From: Paraphysomonas bandaiensis
Taxonomy: Eukaryota; Chrysophyceae
DNA: 64,000 nucleotides
NCBI GenBank assembly: GCA_965644295.1
Contig: CBFFRP010000066.1
Location: forward strand, 248,001 to 312,000
Direction: 5' to 3'
The notes under the pieces: generated by a model
Databases searched by the model: none
What the model saw: the letters and a program-made list of their open reading frames with translations, nothing else
What the model was told of the DNA's origin: nothing
Made by a program: the position numbers and the translations under genes
In this document: one piece after another, positions 1-13,978 of the stretch
How positions within the stretch are numbered: the first letter of the stretch is position 1
Layout of the letters: each line of letters starts with the position of its first letter

Positions 1-1550
1 GAACTACCATCCGCTACCATGACAGAATTAGACATTACACTGAAGTTAACTTTAATCTACACGTAAATCTTAATCATGCTGTTGAACACAATGCACTTTC
101 AAGTAAGAAGCATGATTATTAATCTATACACTTCACACTATTCACTATATTCATGTAGCATCTGCTGAACATCTGCTCACAGCAACATCTGTGCATCACA
201 TGATCATCAGTCACTCCCATGTATCTTATATAGTCACACATCAGTAACTGAATTTAATACCTTTGGAACTATAATCATACAATCATACGTTACTGTTAAG
301 TTTTGCTGTTGGAGCAATTAAAAGCTGTAATTCTAAGGTATTGGAATTATGACCGTTAGTGTATTATGAGAACTAACAACATGATAGCTATTGTAGTAAT
401 GAAACTGAATATAATATGTTGATCATACAAGATAGTGACGATGAAAGATCGTACAAGAAATGATTGGTCGTAGAGAGTAGAGATAATAACATGAAATTGA
501 TAAATGAGAAGAGATATTGATTACTATTTATAATAAGATTAATGAGTGAATACACGTCCAGTTAACTTAGTAAATCATCCGATTGTGTCATAACTTGACA
601 GTTACACCAATGAGATGACTTCACTTATTGCACACTATTAACTCACTTCAATTGCACAATATATATCACAACATACTGCAGAACTCAACATGTGTTGCGC
701 TTGAGTGAAAAACAACTTCCAACCTGCCAAGATCACCTCGTCTAAGGGGCAATTGTTTGGTATAACATACAGACTGCGTATATACTTTCCCAGATCAGTT
801 GGTAGGTACTTCTCAACATAGCCTCATCTAATTACGGAACTTTGTAAACCCTTTTACCGTTCGCGTTTGTAGTGAACCTTCCAACGCATCGTAAGTTATT
901 TTGTACATAGCACAATATATAGCCTCTTACACTTCCTTATTTACACTTCATCATACAATCGACCTGTCAATGATACTCGCAAGAAAACTTCGTAAACGCT
1001 GTAGGTTATACAACCGATGCTTAGATTGTACAACATGGCAATAAATGACACCGATAAAAATGTTTTACAAATATGGTTTGATGTTCTAAAGTAAAGAGAA
1101 ACTCCAACAACTTAAGGTCGCAAAATTTCTATAAAGATATATATACTCCAACCACATAGAGAACAACAAAAGAATCATCGAACTCTACTCATATAACCAC
1201 TACATATATTTACCGTTACAGATATGTACTTACAGCTATCGTTGTATATACGAAATAAAAAAGTAACAACATAGTTTGCTGAACTTCACTATAGTTGACA
1301 TACCACAACAATTGCGTCTCTAACACGCATAATTCCATACCATTACGTACACAACACAACCACAAAAAACATATCCTCCTGTACCGCACTACACTCATTT
1401 CCTTGCATAGAACAAACACTGAAAGCGCGGGAACTGTAACAAGAATCTCCCGATGCGTTCGTTTGACTGCATCGACGACTGGCATTGTTTTAACCTATAA
1501 ACTGGTTAGTTCCCTTTACTCTCACAATGAGATTCAGATGCGACAAAATG
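1..1550. other. Intergenic, 3' flank of the first type A receptor gene
   Basis: This is AT-rich DNA without a convincing coding region. Apart from a 309-bp MITE-like insertion at 293-601, it aligns with 15684-17200, and the flank nearest the gene (about 606-1550) is nearly identical to its partner. Short reading frames around 1216-1687 are antisense shadows or non-coding. The conservation reflects a recent duplication rather than selection. Confidence 0.7.
293..601. mobile_element. MITE-like insertion with TTA target duplication
   Basis: The element begins CTGTTAAGTTTTG and ends with CATAACTTGACAG, imperfect inverted repeats of each other (about 11 of 13 positions). It is flanked by TTA on both sides (290-292 and 602-604). 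The duplicated locus near 16248-16260 lacks it and reads directly across the junction, so it is an empty site. The size of 309 bp, the 3-bp TTA duplication and the lack of coding capacity suggest a PIF/Harbinger-type MITE. Diverged relatives lie at about 47700-48018 and 49172-49440. Confidence 0.7.
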
Positions 1551-4500
1551 CTAAAGTGCACGGCATAAAAAGTCATCATCTTCCCACTGTATTTCCTCCA
1601 CAACATCGCCAAAACCCTCCAGCCCTGGCTCATTTTCAGTTGCCACAGCATTCTCTGCACTTAGTGAACAGCTATCAATCGTCGTGATTGCATCTTTACC
1701 GAGTACCCACGCATCAGAAACAGATCTGTGGTTCATTAATCCACCCAACGAATTATTCGATTCCTCTAATTCAGTTTTCTCTTCATTGTGATAAAACTCT
1801 CCAGATCTTGTCCCTCCCACGCAGCGTGTTAAAATATCATCCTGCTTTTGGCTTTCCTGGCATTTTCCCAAACTTCCAATATCAACATGTAGTATCTTTT
1901 CCAACCACTCCGACACGACCCGGTCATCGAAGTCTGATTCATCTCCTATCAGGACAGGCCACCGCAACTCATTCTGCATCATATACATCGAATCAGGACC
2001 ATATTCATCACTATCCTCCCACGACACATGTCCATCATGCACCGTTCCAATATCTGATGGAGCGGACGAACACACACTTGAGTGTGCATGTGCAGAACCG
2101 TCACCTAGAACTACCCCTATAGATCCCGTGCGCTTATCTTCACATGTTGAAGGAGACGAACATCTCCGAATCCGTGAGGTAAACACGTTTGGCGGAGGAT
2201 GGGATTCTCTTTGCACCGTATCGGCATTACTCTTCCTCGGCTCGTTGTCGAAATCGTTCTCAGTGTCAGCAGGATGCACACTACGAGGTGATACAGACGG
2301 AGGGACAACTGAAACACTCTCGATGGATGGAAGAGTGTCTGCAAAATCTAATCGAGTTGATCCTCTACCTGAAATCGTCATAAAATGAAGTATGATAGCA
2401 ACTGTCACACATGGAACAAAGGCTAACACTGGATTCAGCCTGAAGAGTCGTACGTGTAAGACAACTATATAACCCAATCCAAATGTACTGACAATCTCCA
2501 GGACCATGTCTTGAATCGGTTCAGGCAGCTCAATCATACTCGTAACCGCAAATAACAGCACTCTACTGAAGGCTTGGGTCAAAATCTCAAACCTCGTATC
2601 GTAATTACGCTGCATTGATCGTGTCTTGGTCTTCACTGATTTCTTCGGCCACGGTGTGGAATATTGCTCTATTAGTCTACTCTCTGGAAGATTTGGATAC
2701 AATGACGCCAATCTGACGGAGGGGTAAAGATACCTTGCAGCGTTGAATCCGTCATCAGAAGCACTCAAAAGAGATCGGTAATTTTTCGAATTTTGTTTGA
2801 ATGAAACTATATCATGAGTCACTTTTCTTTTAATCTTCATGGCATCTTTCATTGTCATAAATGGAATGGCAATATGTTGAATAATTACCATACCAGTACA
2901 TACAAGTGTTATATTAAATATAAGCCACACAACAAAACTGTAAAACCAAGCCTTCTGCCGAGTTTCTGTTTGTCGCATTGCAAATAGGTATATATACAGC
3001 AACATCGCAGCCATCACCACAGAGAGAAAAATCCACGTGCAAACTTTCGCAAATAACGTAGCCTTTCTCTTGGGGGCATTATCACGGCGATCTTTAGCAT
3101 CCAATATCTGACCATTTGCACTGTCCATAAGATCCTTGATGAATAGATAAACTAACCTCTTGTTCTTATTTTCTCTGGTTATACTTGGATTACCAAAATA
3201 TAAAGCTTCGCGCTGTACAAGCTTACGAACATTACTTAACTCTGAGAGGATCACTGCTTGCCCAGTGTTTTCGGAATGCTCAGTAAAACAGGCGAATAAT
3301 TTCGTTAGTTTCAAAATCATGCTGTCTTTGACATCAGCAGTAAGTTCTTCCCCCCAAACACCTACAAAACAAAAAGCACTATCAGCACAATATATACCGT
3401 ATCTCAATAATACTTACAATCAAACTCCTCCCGCTCAGAATCCGTTAGTACACTTCGAAATCGTTTGATATCGTTCAAAAGACGGGCAAAATCTTCATGA
3501 AGAGTAGATTCATATACAGTACTCGAAATTTCAACCATTGGAACACTGTTATTATACGATGTGAAATTCTCAATATGTGCTGCGTCACGACTGTCCCCAC
3601 GCTCCAGCGTGCTAATTCTCGACAATTGTCTTCTCCGCTGTACTTTGCCCTCCTGTCTTGTCTCAGCCGATAAAACGAACATAATTAGACTTTGCAATGA
3701 TACCGCTATCGGTGTACTAATAGCTGCTGCAAATAGTGCTACCATGAGCACACGCTCGAAATCGTTACTTATCGGTCGAATATAGCAACTTTCTTCCGCA
3801 GCATCCCAGTAACACTTACTCTCACTTCTAGACAACGATGACTTCTCTTTCATGCACCTTTCCCTGCTAGTGTAGGTTTCACACGAACCATCATCAGGGT
3901 CAGCGATGTCATATGTGATGGCCTCAATGAAGAGCATCGTCAGAATGTTCATAAGAAGGGACATGATACGGATGGGACGTGAATATGTCGGTGAATAATG
4001 ACATACCACACCGATCCAGCGGTGATATATCTGTACTTCATTCGACACTTTCTTCCAGAGTGGAACTCGTCTCAATACCATCGGTAGCGCATCTTCGATC
4101 ATCTGCACATCTTTATTACTAACAGAGTTTTGAACCTTTGCTTGTGCCAACTTTGCCCTGCCAAATTGCGGCTGTACGGTTACATTACTGCTGGACCGAA
4201 ACACGCGTGCATTTATCGCATCCATTAAGGAAGATGATTTTGTTATTAACTGTCGACCGCTTCTACTGCTAGTGGGAGTAACTCTATTACGTCGTGATAA
4301 AAGTGATGATATCTTGTGAATGCCTTCTCTTTCTATACTCTTCAAAGAATCCCTTTCGGAGGCTTTATCACGATTGTCCAAATGATAGGCACCTATAACA
4401 GAGAGCATTCCAAAAAGTCCTATAAACCCAACCGTGAGTAGAACGCGAATACTTCCCACAACATCACGACCACTTAAATCATCTGCACTTGTCCATGTAT

Positions 4501-7500
4501 CCACAAACTCAATCAATATAGAGCGGCTCACTGAAGTAAAGTCAACAGACACCGCACTGCCGTCAGATGATTCTGACTCCTGCATTCGTCGCCGCTGCCT
4601 CTCCAAAGGAAGCGTGCATTCACATGTTATATTGGAGCCAGTGTATTCTATCATCGTACACGATATATTGTCGTCCCCAATAGCATCACACGTAACTGAG
4701 AAATCATGAACAGGGCATGAACGGGATACAGTTCCTGATGAAGACCCGTTACATGATAGAGTGATAACATCTCCTGCCGGACATTTGTACTCTTGCGATA
4801 TCGGTTCTCCTTTCTCACAATCTAAATAGAGAGTGTCGATATCACTGCCATTAGACACATGACTCTCGGGGATACTCTTCACATTCTGTAAGACAACAGT
4901 CACGTTACAGACATTAGATGAAGAAGAATTGCAGGGGGAGTTGTCAAAGCGAAGACCAAAAGGAACACTTAAAGCATACGCATCATTACTGAAGTGAGAC
5001 ACTAAGGATTCAACAACAGCAACTTTAAACGCAGTTTGATACGCACTCTGAGGTATCACTGCAGTCTGAGAGCTCGAGCCTACCAAATCTTCAAGAATAG
5101 TTCGAGGTGAGGTGACAGTAGAATTGTCCCGACCATCAAGAGATAAACACGTGAAGCGAAACAAATTACTCACTACATCAATTGAGTTCTGCCCTTCAAC
5201 CATATCCAGCAATATGAAGTCGTAGTAGGCTTGATATAATACAAAGGATGTTCTCCCGGCAGATGGGTCGGCATCAAGAACTAAGTCTAGAACAGTGCTC
5301 ACCGCAGTGATGTCTTCATAAGACAAGCCAAGATCAATGGCATCTGCAATGAACTCCACTGCCAAGGATGCTATCAAATCTTTCGTTTTATCCTCTATAC
5401 CTCGTGGATCGCTGCATATAGAGGCCAAACCTTCTATCCATGAGACAAGAGTATCTGCTGAAGGGTCTTCCAAGAGCGAGACACTACGAATCGCTTCCGC
5501 AAGCTGATGTCGTGTTTGTAAAGTCTGATTAAATTCATCTACGGTGTACTCACACGACTGGCCAGTGAAGCCATCGTAACAAACGCAGATAGCTTTGCAG
5601 TGAACACTCAGCACACTGCAAGTAGTGTACGTGACATTGACATCGTATACAGATACGTATTGGCAATACCCAGAATACGAACAATCTCCAGGACAGGCCT
5701 TAGGCATGACAACACATACATTGGAATCGCACATTTCCCACTGCGTGACGTCACAGTCACTGTTTCGGGTGCATGATGTCGGAATCGACGAACCCATTGA
5801 AAGGCGTCTTCTCTTGTCATCGCTCAAGTGTAAACAGTATGTATTCGCATGTCCACTTTCGCCAGCATACCCTTCCAAACACTCTCCACATGTACTCGCA
5901 GTAGTCGTGCAGTCGAATCTATTCAGACTTGTACAGTTAGGGGCGGAAGAGCAATTCACACTGTTTAGAATTGAGGCAGTGGTTGCAATTGCCTTTTTCA
6001 TCTCATCAGCATAGCCATTCGAGTTCGCAAGAGCATCTGTGAGGTAGTTTTGTTTGTCCTCTGCAGAGAGCTCCTGCCTCTTTACCTCCACAGACCGATA
6101 GGAAGCAATCTTGGCACCAAGAATGTCAAAAACTTGCACTCTCGTTCTGAGCATGAAATCCGCAGAATCTTTCCCTGCCGGCAAGTCGGTAGACACATAA
6201 GAGAGCTCCAACCGTGACCGGTGAACAAGATATGCTCCAGATGAGCCTTGATAAGCGAATTCGTAAGATAACGGAATATCAGAATCTTCCCACTTTGAAG
6301 CCAAAAATGTAAATTCCGTGACAAGCATTGTGCCTGTAGGTGGCGAAACAGAGTAGCTACCCGGATATGGAGGAGAATTAGTCGATATCGTTATGGCAGC
6401 AGTCGCAGCGTACCCTGTATCTAGGCTGCATGCAAGTTGGAAGCTAAATTTCGACTCCTGGGGTAGAGTGTTAGGTGGTAACACCAGACTCAACGTATAC
6501 ACTTCCCGAGTAGACGCTGGAGGTGCTATCGCTTTTGTCACTTCGGACAGTGAAACCGATTTCAGGTGTATTGACGGATCATCAACAGACCAAGTTGCTG
6601 TACCACCTGCGGCAACTTCCACGGTGGCAAGTAATTTGAATTTCTGAGAGGGATTGATTCGAGTCCCGCTTGACGATGAAAGGGTCACTAATGGAGCCAG
6701 AGATGGAAGAACAGTGACTACAACTGTTGCAGTAGAAGATCGAAAATCTTTTGTGTGAACAACCTTCACAGTCAGCTGATGAACGCTATTGATCATCGAA
6801 TCGCTGTTATTCTTAGGAACAGATACTGACACCTGTGAAGGTGAAATAGCTGACATAACCAAGTCGCTGACAGCTTTGTATGACGGATAGGTTTGTGCAC
6901 AGGTAAAGGCAAACGACAATTCCGCACCAATGCCTGTGGCTTCGTTATTATCTTCATCGTAGCTTCCAGACGCATCAACATATGTTGAGCTATCCGTTCG
7001 AACACCTCTACTAGATGATCCAGACACCTTCGCAACAACCAACCCTTTGACTACTGTCACAGACACCGAAGCAGAGGAATACTTCAACGAAACTGTGTGC
7101 TGAGCTGTCAGGGTTACAGTATATACAGTCCCAACTTCCAGAGTGTAAGGCAACAACTTGAACGTCCGCGGGTCACTCGCTTGAGAAACTAAGCTGAGAG
7201 GGGCCCCTTGTGCAAATATTTTCCAAGAATATTGTATATTCGCAGTGCTGGTCGCCCCACCACATACGGAGGTGTAAGCTTGACCAGTGACTGATAGCGG
7301 AGAATATCTGTACTGCAACCTCAGCTTCTTAGAATTCAAAGATACTACAGGAACATTCTCAGATGAAGAAACAACAAAAGAATGCGTTGACCTCCCACAA
7401 CCACCGATAAAATTACACATAACTACAGAAATACTGTATGCAAATCCTGGATACAGTACGGCCCGTGGCACTATCAAGACGCCTGATGCTTCGTAATTGG

Positions 7501-10500
7501 CGTTTAAATAAGCACTAACCAAGGAAACGTTCTCATGAGTTCCATAAACATAAAATGATACATTCACAAAGGGGCGCCCCCCTGATCCCTTGGATCCAGA
7601 AATATCTATAGGTAGTGAGTCACATGGTCCAATCTGAGAAGGTGATATAATCGATAGAGCGGGAACAATAGGCGTTTGCGGAGCATGTACTCTTATAGAG
7701 GCCAACGAACTAAATTGCCAAGTACTGCAAGCAGGACCGTTGTTCAGGACTTTACATTTAGCTCGAATCTTATTCGCTCGCAGTGTAATTACATCAGACA
7801 CACCAACTACTCCACTCGCCCCAGGAAATATCGACACTCTGGAATCATCAACCCATAGACACCTCGTATCCTTCTGAATACCGGGAAACGAAAATACATC
7901 CATGCAGTTGAAATTATTGGTATATCCTGCACGATTGGTGGGTGCATCAAACAGCACTAGAATCTTAGTTCCATCTTTAAAAAAGGTCGCAGATTTCAAT
8001 ACTGGAACCGCAGGTTCCGCATCAACAGCAAGCACAGTGATAAAACTTGAGGGAATATAGGAAATGACATAATCACTTGCTGATAATCCTGACATTGTAA
8101 ATACCAAGGCGTACACACCAGCGTGCTGGCGAATATACGCCACATACTCAACAGTTGACGAAGTGAAAACCACAGACGATGGGACAAACGGATATACTGT
8201 TGAGTTTTGAATGGCAGCCAATGATACATTTAAGTCATGAGGTATTACATCACCAGCATCGAGCTTCAATGCAACAGCCGTGTCTTCTCCACTCGAGTAC
8301 GAGGTCGCAATCAATTCAACATTTAAGGTTCGACAGCATGCCGTTTTTGCCGCTGATTTGGTCCCACGCATTAGATCATAATCCATTGGAGTGTCTAATG
8401 CTGAGTATGTAGCGCAGTACACATCGTAATCTGAAGACGCAATTAAACCGTCAATCATAAATGATACAGTCGTTGATGTAATCGATATCAAGTCATTGTG
8501 AAGAAGAAGAGTACTAACAGTAGAAGGAACAAATGAATCCGACGTTAGATACGCTGCGCAAACGAGAGACCCTTCCGGTATATCAACAGTTACTGTGGCT
8601 GTAATCGAGGTAGTTGTGCTGGATACAGTTATACTCAATATATCCGATGCCACTGATAACTCGGTAAAAGCTATGTGCAATATGTTTAATATCGTAGGGT
8701 AAAGGGGTTTCTCAACCTCATCACATGGACTATCGTATATGATCGCAGATGGTTTAACAGTTGATGGCGTGCATGGAGAGCTGGTACAGTTCGCACACAG
8801 GAACGCCGAAGTCATGCTCCCACAACGGCCCACCATCCAACTCGTATCATGACATTTGAAAGACATGGAAGAAGAAACGGTTGCCTTGGATACTGACAGA
8901 AGTGTGGCCACAATATCAGCAGCAGTTGCGCTATCGTTACAAGTCACAGTCACTGATTTGAGGTCAGCTGAATAGTCTGTTGTCGATATCATACTGAGAG
9001 AAGAAGCTGCATAGGTAATCAATGCTGTCGCAATATTGTCATTGACGAAAACGTCCCATTCGTCACATGTACCGTACCCACGTTCACTCCTGACTACTAA
9101 GCTCGCAAAAGTACTTCTCGTTCCGAGGTCAATGCCATTGATATATGTATCATATTTCTCTTTCCACAGCGTCATGAATGATATGGACGGAGACAGAGAA
9201 GGTACAAACGTAGGACTCATGGAGAGTGTTGGTGGCAAAGTTGGATAGTGAGTAACTGTTGGAACTGGCGCGTATGTTGGTCGGTAAGTAGGAGATGACG
9301 TAGGTGCCCTAGTAGGAATACTAGTAGGTAAAAATGTGGGAAACCTTGTAGGTAATATTGTAGGTTTAGATGATGGCACTGAGGTGGGATAAGAGCTGGG
9401 ATCATTAGTGGGGATGTATGTGGGTTGTCCAGTCGGCTCCCCACTTGGCTGCCAACTCGGAACTGCGGTTGGCATAGCAGATGGTATACTAGAAGGTTGA
9501 CTACTAGGCGAGGCACTTGGGAACGATGAAGGCTGCCCAGATGGGTTCTCAGAAGGCTGGCCACTAGGCTGTCCAGAAGGTTGGCCAGTGGGTACTCCTG
9601 AGGGTTTCCCAGAAGGTCGGCTAGTAGGCCCATCAGTAGGTTGTCTAGAAGGTTCATCCGTGGGTTGTCCTGTAGGTTCCCCTGAAGGCTGACCAGACGG
9701 TTCGCCTGTAGGTTGGCCCGTGGGTTGCCATGTAGGTTCCCCTGACGGCTGACCAGACGGTTCACCTGTGGGTTCTCTGGAAGGCTGAGCGCTAGGCTCC
9801 CCTGACGGCTGACCAGACGGTTCACCAGTAGGTTGGCCAGATGGTTGTCCTGTAGGTTCACCAGATGGCTGTCCAGTAGGGATCCCAGATGGCAGTCCAG
9901 TAGGGATCTCAGATGGCTCACCTGTGGGTTGACATGACGGCTGTTCTGTAGGTTCCCCTGACGGCTGACCAGACGGTTCACCTGTGGGTTCTCTGGAAGG
10001 CTGAGCGCTAGGCTCCCCTGACGGCTGACCAGACGGTTCACCAGTAGGTTGGCCAGATGGTTGTCCTGTAGGTTCACCAGATGGCTGTCCAGTAGGGATC
10101 CCAGATGGCAGTCCAGTAGGGATCTCAGATGGCTCACCTGTGGGTTGACATGACGGCTGTTCTGTAGGTTCACCAGATGGCTGTCTGGTAGGGATCCCAG
10201 ATGGCCCACCTCTGGGTTGACATGACGGTTGCCCTGAAGGGAAAGGAGTCGGTGTAGGTGTGGGTACCAAGCATTCATGATAGGTGTTTTGTGTGAGGTA
10301 GAATGTAGTTAATTTAGTCATTGTGCATAGCTCGGAAGGGTAGACACCTGTGAACCTATTGTCCTCACCCCTTAAAATTTGTAATTTGGTTAGATTGGAA
10401 AAAGAGTCGGGGAGAAAACCCGCCAAGGAATTGTCATATAGATAGAGATAACGAATAGAAATCAGCTGACCCATTGACGAGGGCAGTGTACCCGTTAAGA

Positions 10501-13500
10501 AATTGTAATATAGATAGAGATCAACAAGAGAATTAAGCTGACCCAATGATGAGGGCAGAGTACCGCTGAGATAGTTGGAACCAACATTCAAATATGTCAA
10601 TGCAGTCATATCACCTATAGATGACGGGAGAGTACCCGTTAAGGAATTGTTATGTATATAGAGTTGAACAAGAGAAGTCATCTGACCCAATGATGAGGGA
10701 AGAGGACCCGTTAAGTAATTGGAATATAAATCGAGATAACGAAGAGAATTCAGCTGGCCCAATGATGAGGGAAGAGGACCCGTTAAGTAATTGGAATATA
10801 GACCGAGATAAATAAGAGTAGTCAGCTGACCCAATGACGAGGGAAGAGTACCGTCGAGAGAGTTCTCACCAATATCAAAAGATGTCAATGCAGTCATATC
10901 ATTGACAAAAGACGGGAAAGAACCAGTTAAGTAATTGGAATGTAGGCCGAGATAATTAAGAGAAGTCAGCTGACCCAATGATGGAGAGAGAGTACTGTCG
11001 AAAGTGTTCTCATCAATATCAAAAGGTGTCATTGCAGTCATATCATCGATAAAAGTCGGGAGAGGACCCGATAAGAAATTGTAATGTAGGCCGAGATAAA
11101 TAAGAGTAGTCAGCTGACCCAATGATGAGGGAAGAGTGCCCGTTAAGTAATTGGAATTGAGATAGAGATAACAAAGAGAATTCAGCTGACCCAATGATGG
11201 AGAGAGAGTACTGTCGAAAGTGTTCTCATCAATATCAAAAGGTGTCATTGCAGTCATATCATCGATAAAAGACGGGAGCGGACCCGACAAGAAATTGTAA
11301 TGTAGGCCGAGATAAATAAGAGTAGTCAGCTGACCCAATGATGAGGGAAGAGGACCCGTTAAGTAATTGGAATTTAGATCGAGTTCAACAAGAGAAGTCA
11401 GCTGACCCAATGATGAGGGAAGAGTGCCCGTTAAGTAATTGGAATTGAGATAGAGATAACTAAGTGAATTCAGCTGACCCAATGATGGAGAGAGAGTACT
11501 GTCGAAAGTGTTCTCATCAATATCAAAAGGTGTCATTGCAGTCATATCATCGATAAAAGACGGGAGAGGACCCGTTAAGTAATTGGAATTTAGATCGAGT
11601 TCAACAAGAGAAGTCAGCTGACCCAATGATGAGGGAAGAGTGCCCGTTAAGTAATTGGAATTGAGATAGAGATAACTAAGTGAATTCAGCTGACCCAATG
11701 ATGGAGAGAGAGTACTGTCGAAAGTGTTCTCATCAATATCAAAAGGTGTCATTGCAGTCATATCATCGATAAAAGACGGGAGAGGACCCGACAAGAAATT
11801 GTAATGTAGGCCGAGATAAATAAGAGTAGTCAGCTGACCCAATGATGAGGGAAGAGGACCCGTTAAGTAATTGGAATTTAGGTCGAGATCAACAAGAGAA
11901 GTCAGCTGACCCAATGATGAGGGAAGAGTGCCCGTTAAGTAATTGGAATTGAGATAGAGATAACAAAGAGAATTCAGCTGACCCAATGATGGAGAGAGAG
12001 TACTGTCGAAAGTGTTCTCATCAATATCAAAAGGTGTCATTGCAGTCATATCATCGATAAAAGACGGGAGAGGACCCGACAAGAAATTGTAATGTAGGCC
12101 GAGATAAATAAGAGTAGTCAGCTGACCCAATGATGAGGGAAGAGTACCCGTTAAGTAATTGGAATTTAGATCGAGATCAACAAGAGAAGTCAGCTGACCC
12201 AATGATGAGGGAAGAGTGCCCGTTAAGTAATTGGAATTGAGATAGAGATAACAAAGAGAATTCAGCTGACCCAATGATGGAGAGAGAGTACTGTCGAAAG
12301 TGTTCTCATCAATATCAAAAGATGTCATTGCAGTCATATCATCGATAAAAGACGGGAGAGGACCCGATAAGAAATTGTAATGTAGGCCGAGATAAATAAG
12401 AGTAGTCAGCTGACCCAATGATGAGGGAAGAGTACCCGTTAAGTAATTGGAATTTAGATCGAGTTCAACAAGAGAAGTCAGCTGACCCAATGATGAGGGA
12501 AGAGTGCCCGTTAAGTAATTGGAATTGAGATAGAGATAACTAAGTGAATTCAGCTGACCCAATGATGGAGAGAGAGTACTGTCGAAAGTGTTCTCATCAA
12601 TATCAAAAGGTGTCATTGCAGTCATATCATCGATAAAAGACGGGAGAGGACCCGTTAAGTAATTGGAATTTAGATCGAGTTCAACAAGAGAAGTCAGCTG
12701 ACCCAATGATGAGGGAAGAGTGCCCGTTAAGTAATTGGAATTGAGATAGAGATAACTAAGTGAATTCAGCTGGCCCAATGATGGAGAGAGAGTACTGTCG
12801 AAAGTGTTCTCATCAATATCAAAAGGTGTCATTGCAGTCATATCATCGATAAAAGACGGGAGAGGACCCGATAAGAAATTGTAATGTAGGCCGAGATAAA
12901 TAAGAGTAGTCAGCTGACCCAATGATGAGGGAAGAGTACCCGTTAAGTAATTGGAATTTAGATCGAGTTCAACAAGAGAAGTCAGCTGACCCAATGATGA
13001 GGGAAGAGTGCCCGTTAAGTAATTGGAATTGAGATAGAGATAACTAAGTGAATTCAGCTGACCCAATGATGGAGAGAGAGTACTGTCGAAAGTGTTCTCA
13101 TCAATATCAAAAGATGTCATTGCAGTCATATCATCGATAAAAGACGGGAGAGGACCCGTTAAGTAATTGGAATTTAGATCGAGTTCAACAAGAGAAGTCA
13201 GCTGACCCAATGATGAGGGAAGAGTGCCCGTTAAGTAATTGGAATTGAGATAGAGATAACTAAGTGAATTCAGCTGACCCAATGATGGAGAGAGAGTACT
13301 GTCGAAAGTGTTCTCATCAATATCAAAAGGTGTCATTGCAGTCATATCATCGATAAAAGACGGGAGAGGACCCGATAAGAAATTGTAATGTAGGCCGAGA
13401 TAAATAAGAGTAGTCATCTGACCCAATGATGAGGGAAGAGTACCTGTTAAGGAATTGTATTGTAGACCGAGGTCAACAAGAGAAGTCAGCTGGCCCAATG

Positions 13501-13978
13501 ATGAGGGCAATGTACCGATGAGTGAGTTGTAACCAATATCCAAATATGTCAATGCGGTCATATCACCGATAGACGAGGGGAGAGTACCTGTTAAGGAATT
13601 GTATTGTAGACCGAGGTCAACAAGAGAAGTCATCTGACCCAGTGATGAGGGCAGAGTACCACTGAGAGAGTTGTAACCAATATCCAAATATGTCAAAGCA
13701 GTCATATCGCCGATAGATGAGGGGAGAGATCCTGATATCCCTCCAAAAAATAAGCTCACTCCGGTTATGTTCGATCCTGAACAAGTGACTCCAGGGAAAC
13801 TGCACTTATTCCCCACATCCGCACAGGTCCACTCAGACCGTATGGAGGTAACATCAGTCGCCTGAATGAAGTCACACAGCGCTGCCTCTTGAGAGACAAC
13901 TGAGGCAACTGTGAGTGTTACGATACGAGAGTGAAATAAACTGATAAGCAGACATACACAGCGAATGGATGGATTCAT
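1551..13978 (-). CDS. Type A giant LRR-stalk-REJ-EGF polycystin-1-like membrane receptor
   Basis: Two exons, 13978-3418 and 3361-1551, are joined across a 56-bp GT-AG intron (3417-3362). The join is exactly in frame and gives 4123 aa. Order: signal peptide (1-30, MNPSIRC start); plant-type LRR N-cap with the SEWTC and GVTCSGS motifs (35-70); roughly 48 LRRs of 24 aa (80-1210); Cys C-cap (LCTMTKL, HEC); P[ST]Gx stalk (1235-1590); a long Ser/Thr-rich ectodomain; a REJ-like module with the [10 protein letters not shown] motif (about 2310-2420); EGF-like Cys modules (about 2670-2820); a Cys-rich GPS-like module ending ITCECTLP; then membrane segments near 3172, 3345, 3410, 3625, 3662, 3780, 3810 and 3837. 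The last cytoplasmic-looking tail is acidic. The loop after the second membrane segment holds conserved cysteines. The HRW...RPIRIMSLL stretch before that segment resembles the polycystin-1 family. No PLAT domain or pore was recognised. Ligand unknown. Confidence 0.85.
9190..10265 (-). repeat. Coding minisatellite: P[ST]Gx stalk of first receptor
   Basis: Tandem 12-bp units encode PSGQ, PTGE and related tetrapeptides for about 350 residues, including a longer duplicated block (about 9745-9950 against 9955-10165). It is probably an extended, heavily O-glycosylated spacer lifting the LRR head from the membrane. The low stop content of the units opens long spurious frames in other phases. Confidence 0.85.
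10960..13400 (-). repeat. LRR super-repeats of 216 and 288 bp
   Basis: The LRR array is built from near-identical higher-order units of three or four 24-aa LRRs (72 or 96 aa). Each unit carries one aberrant LRR with the motif DENTFDSTLSPSLGQL, which occurs ten times. Spacing alternates between 216 and 288 bp and only scattered third-base changes separate copies, indicating recent unequal exchange. Confidence 0.9.

Noticed and set aside
10960-13400. Regularly spaced repeats as a CRISPR-like array
   Set aside because: The repeats are in-frame LRR codons in a spliced eukaryotic gene; there are no spacers.
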